This document shows, one piece after another, positions 59,930 through 64,000 of a DNA stretch of 64,000 nucleotides. A model generated the notes under the pieces. That model saw nothing but the letters and a program-made list of their open reading frames with translations, was not told where the DNA came from and did no database searches. The DNA is taken from contig NZ_JAPEMA010000001.1 in the NCBI RefSeq assembly GCF_026343185.1, forward strand, positions 4,092,001 through 4,156,000, read 5' to 3'. Position numbers and translations under genes: made by a program. This DNA is from Streptomyces sp. NBC_00091. GTDB taxonomy: Bacteria > Actinomycetota > Actinomycetes > Streptomycetales > Streptomycetaceae. Within the stretch, counting starts at the first letter, position 1; each line of letters starts with the position of its first letter.

Positions 59930-62035
59930 GTGGCTAACGCGGCGGAGCACGGCGGTGCCAACGGACATGCCGGGGTCATAGGCGGTAGCGGCAGACTCGG
60001 GGCGGTACGCCTCCTGCTGTGGGCGCTCGCGGCCGCCCTCACCGTCAGACAGGCCGCCGCGGTGCTGCGCGTGCCACCGGGCGAGTGGCTCAGCGGCTTC
60101 CACCTCCCCGGCGCCCCCGGCAGCCTGCCGGGCTCGCTCTACGATGCCGGCCAGTTCACCGGCACCCCCTTCGCCGGGCTCGTCCTCAAGCCGCTGGTCG
60201 GCCTCGCCGCCCCCTCCCTGGAGGTGGCCTGGACCTGTGTGACCCTGCTCTTCGTCGCCGCGATCGGCCTGGTCGCCGCGCGCGGCCTGCCCGACCCCGT
60301 GCCCCGCCGCACCGCACTGCTGGCCGCGCCCGCGCTGGTCGCGCTGATGATGGTCTCGCTGCCCGTCCGCGAGGCCGCCTCCCCCGGGCAGACCGCCGTC
60401 CTGCCCGTGCTGCTGGTGCTCCTCGCGGTCTTCCGGGTGCCCGGAGAACGGCCCGCCGGCTTCCTCGTCGGCCTCGCCGCCGCCCTCCAGCCCGCGCTGC
60501 TGCTCTTCGCCCCGCTGCTGTGGCTCACCGGCCGCCGCCCCACCGCGAAGGCCGCGGCCGTGACCTTCGCCGGCGCCACCGCCCTGTCCTGGGCCTCACT
60601 GCCGCGCGACTCGTGGACGTACTGGATCGAGCACCTCGCCGGCACCGGCCTCGGCGGCGCCCCCGACAGCCTCGCCAACCAGTCCGTACACGGCGCCCTG
60701 CTGCGCCTCGGCCTCAGCGGCCCCGGCGAGATCGCCCTCTACCTCGCCCTCGCCGTCGCCGTCATCTGGTTCGGCCTGCGCCGCGCGGCCCGCTACGCCC
60801 GCGACGGCCAGCTGCTGCTCGCCGTCGCCGTCACCGGCTGCGTGGCCGTCGCCGTGTCCCCGGCCGGCTGGCGCCACCAGCTGCTGTGGGTGCTGCTCGC
60901 GCTGGCCGGCAAGGTGGGCCGGCGCGCCGCCGACCGTCCGGTGTGGCCGGTCGCCGTCGTGCTGGCCATGACCCTGCCGAGCGCCGTGCTGCTGCCGAAC
61001 CTGGCCGCGCTGGCCCCCGTACGCGACAACGTGCTCCTCCTCGCGGCCCTGGCGGCGGCCTGCGCCGTGCCGTTCCTGCCGCGCTCCTCGCCGTACTGGC
61101 GCGAGCCCGTGCCCACCGTCTACGGACAGCCCGCCGCGGCGCGCTGGTCGCGGGTGCCGCTGCTGCCGTTCTGGCGGCGGGTGCTCTCCCGCCCGAACCT
61201 GCTGCTGGAGCTGCTGCTGATACGGGTCGGCTACTCGATCTACTCGCACATCCGCGCCGCGGCCCCCACGAGCCGCTCCCTCGCCGAGGGCAACGGCCAC
61301 CAGATCCTCGGCATCGAGCAGGCCCTCGGCATCGACATCGAGCACGCCGTGAACCAGGCCGTGGCCGGCGCACCCTGGCTGGAGGCGTTCTTCAACTTCT
61401 ACTACACCTCCTTCCACTTCGTGGTCCCGCTCGCCATCCTGGGCGTCCTGTACTGGCGCCGCCCCGGCGACTACCGCTGGGCCCGCGCCTCGCTCGGCCT
61501 CGCCACCGTCATCGCGCTGGCCGGCTTCTGGCTCTACCCGCTCGCACCGCCGCGGCTCATGCCCGGCCTCGGCTTCATCGACACCGTGCACGGGGTGCAG
61601 GACCTGGCGAACCCCTCGTACGGGGCCATGACCGCCATCTCCAACCAGTACGCGGCGATGCCGTCGCTGCACTTCGGCTGGTCCCTGTGGTGCGGGGTCG
61701 TGATCGTCGTCCTCGCGCCCAAGGGGTGGCAGAAGCTGCTCGGCGTGCTGCACCCGCTGATCACGGTGTGCGCGATCGTGGCCACCGCCAACCACTGGGT
61801 CCTGGACGCGGTGGGCGGCGCGGCGGTCGTCGCCGCCGGCTTCGGGCTGGTCTACGCACTGTCCGGGCCGCGCGGCCTGAAGGTGAACCTCCCGGGCCAG
61901 CGATCCTCGTCCTCCGAGTCCGAGTCCGAGTCCGAGTCCGGGGCCGGGTCCGAGTCCGAGTCCGGGTCCGAGTCCGGGGCCGGGTCCGCGTCCGGGGACC
62001 GGATGCGCACCCCGGCCCGCTCCGGGCCCGCGTAG
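59930..62035 (+). CDS. GT87-like glycosyltransferase fused to a PAP2 phosphatase
   Basis: 701-aa membrane protein. The first 390 residues are a GT-C/GT87-type multi-span domain (about ten helices; SLYDAGQFTGTPFAGLVLKP near the N terminus) resembling mannosyltransferases that use polyprenyl-phosphate sugars. The C-terminal part (about 425-650) is a PAP2/inositolphosphotransferase-type domain: YPLAPPRLMP, AAMPSLHFGWSLWCG and ATANHWVLDAVGG, a PSLH...H signature with the catalytic His residues. A Ser/Glu/Gly tail follows. GTG 59930 follows GGAGG. Probable role is cell-envelope lipoglycan synthesis. Confidence 0.87.
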   Translation: MANAAEHGGANGHAGVIGGSGRLGAVRLLLWALAAALTVRQAAAVLRVPPGEWLSGFHLPGAPGSLPGSLYDAGQFTGTPFAGLVLKPLVGLAAPSLEVAWTCVTLLFVAAIGLVAARGLPDPVPRRTALLAAPALVALMMVSLPVREAASPGQTAVLPVLLVLLAVFRVPGERPAGFLVGLAAALQPALLLFAPLLWLTGRRPTAKAAAVTFAGATALSWASLPRDSWTYWIEHLAGTGLGGAPDSLANQSVHGALLRLGLSGPGEIALYLALAVAVIWFGLRRAARYARDGQLLLAVAVTGCVAVAVSPAGWRHQLLWVLLALAGKVGRRAADRPVWPVAVVLAMTLPSAVLLPNLAALAPVRDNVLLLAALAAACAVPFLPRSSPYWREPVPTVYGQPAAARWSRVPLLPFWRRVLSRPNLLLELLLIRVGYSIYSHIRAAAPTSRSLAEGNGHQILGIEQALGIDIEHAVNQAVAGAPWLEAFFNFYYTSFHFVVPLAILGVLYWRRPGDYRWARASLGLATVIALAGFWLYPLAPPRLMPGLGFIDTVHGVQDLANPSYGAMTAISNQYAAMPSLHFGWSLWCGVVIVVLAPKGWQKLLGVLHPLITVCAIVATANHWVLDAVGGAAVVAAGFGLVYALSGPRGLKVNLPGQRSSSSESESESESGAGSESESGSESGAGSASGDRMRTPARSGPA
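61913..61995. repeat. TCCGAG/TCCGGG hexamer-type tandem repeat in the GT87-PAP2 gene
   Basis: Tandem 6-bp units encode a Ser-Glu/Ser-Gly tail (ESESESESGAGSESESGSES). In-frame copy-number change is expected by slippage. Confidence 0.85.
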
Positions 62036-62062
62036 CGGCCCCACGGCCGTAGGCCGTACAGG

Positions 62063-62106
62063 CCGAAGGGGCGCCGGGGCGCCATCGCGCCCCGGCGCCC
62101 CTTCGG
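62063..62106. terminator. Very strong hairpin terminator after the GT87-PAP2 gene
   Basis: Perfect 20-bp stem (62063-62082 with 62087-62106) and 4-nt loop, 28 bp past the stop; it could also stop the convergent P450 transcript. Confidence 0.9.
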
Positions 62107-62255
62107 TGGATCGCCGCGTCCTGTCAGGATCGGCCCTGGCCAGGGATCCCGCCACTCGGGCGGCCGACGGCGGCGGACGGCAGGGGCCGGGGCGTGGGAG
62201 GTACGGCCCCTGCCGTCCTGGTGCACGGGCCGGCGCCGGCGCCGGCCCGGGTCCT

Positions 62256-63500
62256 TCAACCCGCGCTGACCCGCAGCTCCTTGATGCCGTTGAGCCAGGC
62301 CGCGCGCAGCCGCCGCGGGCCCTGTGAGGCGGGCCGCAGGTCGGGCAGTACATCGGCCAGGGCGTTGAAGATCAGGTCGATCTCCATGATGGCCAGGGAC
62401 TTGCCGAGGCAGAAGTGCGGGCCTCCGCCGCCGAAGCCGAGGTGTGGGTTCGGGTCGCGGGTGATGTCGAAGACGTCCGGGTCCTCGAAGACCTCGGGGT
62501 CGTGGTTGGCGGAGGAGTAGAACAGCCCCACCCGGTCGCCGGCCTTGATCTTCCGGCCGCCCAGCTCGGTGTCCTGGGTGGCGGTGCGCTGGAAGGACAC
62601 CACGGGCGTGGCCCAGCGCACGATCTCCTCCGCGGCGGTGGCCGGCCGGGTCGCCTTGTACAGCTCCCACTGGTCGGGGTGGGTGAGGAAGGCGTGCATG
62701 CCGTGGCTGATGGCGTTGCGCGTGGTCTCGTTGCCCGCGACCGCCAGCAGCAGGACGAAGAGGCCGAACTCGTCGGAGCGCAGGTTGCCCTCGCCCTCGG
62801 CCGCCACCAGCTGGCTGACGATGTCCTTGGCCGGGCACTCCTTGCGTTCGGCGGCCAGGTTCATCGCGTATCCGATGAGCTCCACGGCCGCGTTGGAGCC
62901 GACCTCCTCGGTGATCGCGTACTCCGGGTCGTCGTACGCGATCATCTTGTTCGACCAGTCGAAGATCCGGGACCGGTCCGCCTGCGGTACGCCGATCAGC
63001 TCGGCGATGGCCTGGAGCGGGAGTTCGCACGCCACCTGCGTGACGAAGTCGAAGCTGCCGTCCGCCGACGCGGCCCGCGCCTCCTCGACGATCTTCCGGG
63101 CCCGGTCGCGCAGGGCCTGCTCCAGGCCGCGGATGGCCCGGGGGGTGAAGCCCCGCTGCACGATCTGGCGTACGCGGGTGTGTTCCGGCGGGTCCATGTT
63201 CAGCATGATCAGGCGCTGGGCATCTATCTGTTCGCGCTGGATGTGCTCGTTGAAGCGGATGATCGCCGTATTGGTGGTGGAGGAGAACAGTTCCGGGTGC
63301 GTGGAGACGTACTTGACGTCCGCGTGCCGGGTGACGGCCCAGTAGCCCTCGTCGTCGAATCCGGTGACGCCCCGCCGCTGCGGGCACCACCACACGGGTG
63401 CGGTCTGCCGCAGCTGGGCGAACTCCGGGAAGGGGACCCGGTCCTGGAGGAGGTCCGGGTCGGTGGCGTCGAAGCCTTCGGGCAGCGCGGGACAGGGCAT
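62256..63500 (-). CDS. Cytochrome P450, CYP125 (steroid C26-monooxygenase)-like
   Basis: 414-aa P450. Oxygen-binding I-helix motif LAVAGNETTRN; ExxR in EEIVRW; heme-loop GFGGGGPHFCLGKSL with the Cys thiolate. Regions such as MLNMDPPEHTRVRQIVQRGF, ACELPLQAIAELIGVPQADR and HPDQWELYKATRP agree closely with mycobacterial CYP125, which oxidises the cholesterol side-chain C26/27. ATG 63500 is chosen because GGAG lies 7 nt before it and MPCPALPEGFD is the family start; 63539 adds unlikely residues. Divergent from a FadA5-like thiolase, as in mycobacteria. Confidence 0.9.
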   Translation of the reverse strand: MPCPALPEGFDATDPDLLQDRVPFPEFAQLRQTAPVWWCPQRRGVTGFDDEGYWAVTRHADVKYVSTHPELFSSTTNTAIIRFNEHIQREQIDAQRLIMLNMDPPEHTRVRQIVQRGFTPRAIRGLEQALRDRARKIVEEARAASADGSFDFVTQVACELPLQAIAELIGVPQADRSRIFDWSNKMIAYDDPEYAITEEVGSNAAVELIGYAMNLAAERKECPAKDIVSQLVAAEGEGNLRSDEFGLFVLLLAVAGNETTRNAISHGMHAFLTHPDQWELYKATRPATAAEEIVRWATPVVSFQRTATQDTELGGRKIKAGDRVGLFYSSANHDPEVFEDPDVFDITRDPNPHLGFGGGGPHFCLGKSLAIMEIDLIFNALADVLPDLRPASQGPRRLRAAWLNGIKELRVSAG

Positions 63501-63558
63501 CGGGCGGCTCCAAAGTCTCATGAAGGTCTGACGGCCCATCAGAAGTTGGCTCGAAGGT

Positions 63559-63572
63559 AGTAACGAGTTCTA
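63559..63572. promoter_or_regulatory. KstR-like operator, P450 side
   Basis: AGTAACGAGTTCTA fits AACNNGTTNNA and has the exact GTTCTA half of the KstR consensus TAGAACNNGTTCTA. It is 59 bp from the P450 start. Confidence 0.6.
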
Positions 63573-63679
63573 GAAGTCACAAGAGCTCTCGCGCCAACTG
63601 TTGCGTGTGGAATCCGTGTAAGCCGCGTGCAAGACCCTTGCGTGCCGGGGGTCCAGGTCATAAGACTGCGGGGGAGAAC

Positions 63680-63693
63680 TAGAACGCGTACTA
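63680..63693. promoter_or_regulatory. KstR-like operator, thiolase side
   Basis: TAGAACGCGTACTA matches the KstR consensus at every fixed position but one, inside a 22-bp near-perfect palindrome GAACTAG...CTAGTTC (63676-63697). It lies about 72 bp before the thiolase ATG. Confidence 0.7.
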
Positions 63694-63765
63694 GTTCGCG
63701 CGAGGCAGCCGCCGGACGGCCCGCCACGCCGGCGCTGTGCAGAGTGTGCAGGAGAGGACGAGCTC

Positions 63766-64000
63766 ATGGCCGCGGAACCCGTCATCGTCGAAGCCGTACG
63801 CACCCCCATCGGGAAACGCGGGGGAGCCCTGGCCAACCTCCATCCCGCCTACCTGCTCGGCGAGACCTACCGCGAACTCCTCGCCCGTACCGGAATGCAG
63901 CCCGACTGCGTCGAGCAGATCGTCGGCGGCACCGTCACCCACGCCGGCGAGCAGTCCATGAACCCCGCCCGCAACGCCTGGCTCGCCATGGGCCTGCCCT
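63766..64000 (+). CDS. Acetyl-CoA acetyltransferase / steroid thiolase (FadA5-like), N-terminal part
   Basis: First 78 codons of a thiolase running off the right edge: PVIVEAVRTPIGKRGGALAN, then VEQIVGGTVTHAGEQSMNPA and RNAWLAMGLP. The start and the GEQS-x-NxxR pattern resemble FadA5, which cleaves acetyl-CoA from cholesterol side-chain intermediates. The active-site Cys lies outside the window. ATG 63766 with GGAGAGG 5-9 nt upstream. Divergent from the CYP125-like gene with KstR-like operators between. Confidence 0.85.
   Translation, partial: MAAEPVIVEAVRTPIGKRGGALANLHPAYLLGETYRELLARTGMQPDCVEQIVGGTVTHAGEQSMNPARNAWLAMGLP

Noticed and set aside
61913..61995. Regular repeats considered as a CRISPR array
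   Set aside because: Contiguous 6-bp units with no spacers, in frame within the GT87-PAP2 gene. No CRISPR array or cas gene is present in the window.

Overview
The window is a very GC-rich (about 70-73%) actinobacterial chromosome segment, almost certainly Streptomyces. The evidence is the gene content and order (fasR-fabD-fabH-acpP; aceE, DUF3052, AhpE-like peroxiredoxin, terD, terD, DUF475), GTG starts, ATGA/GTGA gene overlaps, hairpin terminators without long U-tracts, and a pSAM2-type integrated element.

Region 1 (1-16 kb) is core chromosome: the fatty-acid synthase operon with its PucR-family activator; a pirin and a serine hydrolase; a MerR regulator with an aldo-keto reductase; DUF4429 and DUF1023 proteins; a TetR-controlled DHA2 efflux pump; a secreted I36-type inhibitor; a K+ channel; and the E1 subunit of pyruvate dehydrogenase.

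Region 2 (16-29 kb) is a tellurium-resistance/stress cluster. It holds a peroxiredoxin, three TerD-type proteins, a TerA-like protein, a DUF475/TerC-like membrane protein, and then a tightly overlapped operon: HpcH/HpaI aldolase, a phosphoribosyltransferase-TRSP-StiP-PELOTA fusion, a HAD phosphatase and an O-methyltransferase. These enzymes match the predicted nucleoside-like metabolite branch of Ter systems.

Region 3 (29.2-40.5 kb) is an 11.2-kb actinomycete integrative and conjugative element (AICE) in tRNA-Val(TAC), bounded by 59-bp direct repeats. It has integrase, excisionase, a RepSA-like initiator, Spd/Tra transfer genes, an XRE-TPR regulator, a KorSA-like GntR repressor fused to a Nudix hydrolase, a second Nudix protein, paired perfect palindromic operators in the transfer promoter, and a striking nested inverted repeat that could be a replication or transfer site. 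Directly beyond attR is the tiny gene for ribosomal protein bL37.

Region 4 (40.6-53.6 kb) is chromosomal: a TRADD-N-like membrane protein, DedA, PhoD-type phosphatase, a secreted HNH nuclease, a yybP-ykoY Mn2+ riboswitch ahead of a TMEM165/GDT1 exporter, DinB, HAD, a peptidoglycan-binding surface protein, an MFS pump fused to a MarR-like winged helix, GNAT, an NTF2-like protein and an antibiotic-biosynthesis-type monooxygenase (ABM).

Region 5 (53.59-59.81 kb) is a 6.2-kb serine-integrase element that cut the 5' end of the ABM gene. The original start (14 codons) is stranded at the far end, and the element supplies a replacement GTG start. It carries a large serine recombinase, a small resolvase with a res-like inverted repeat, and a DUF6879/XRE-DUF5753 regulatory cassette with several small proteins.

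Region 6 (59.9-64 kb) holds a GT87-PAP2 fusion, a CYP125-like P450 and a divergent FadA5-like thiolase with two KstR-like operators between them, the arrangement known from mycobacterial cholesterol catabolism.
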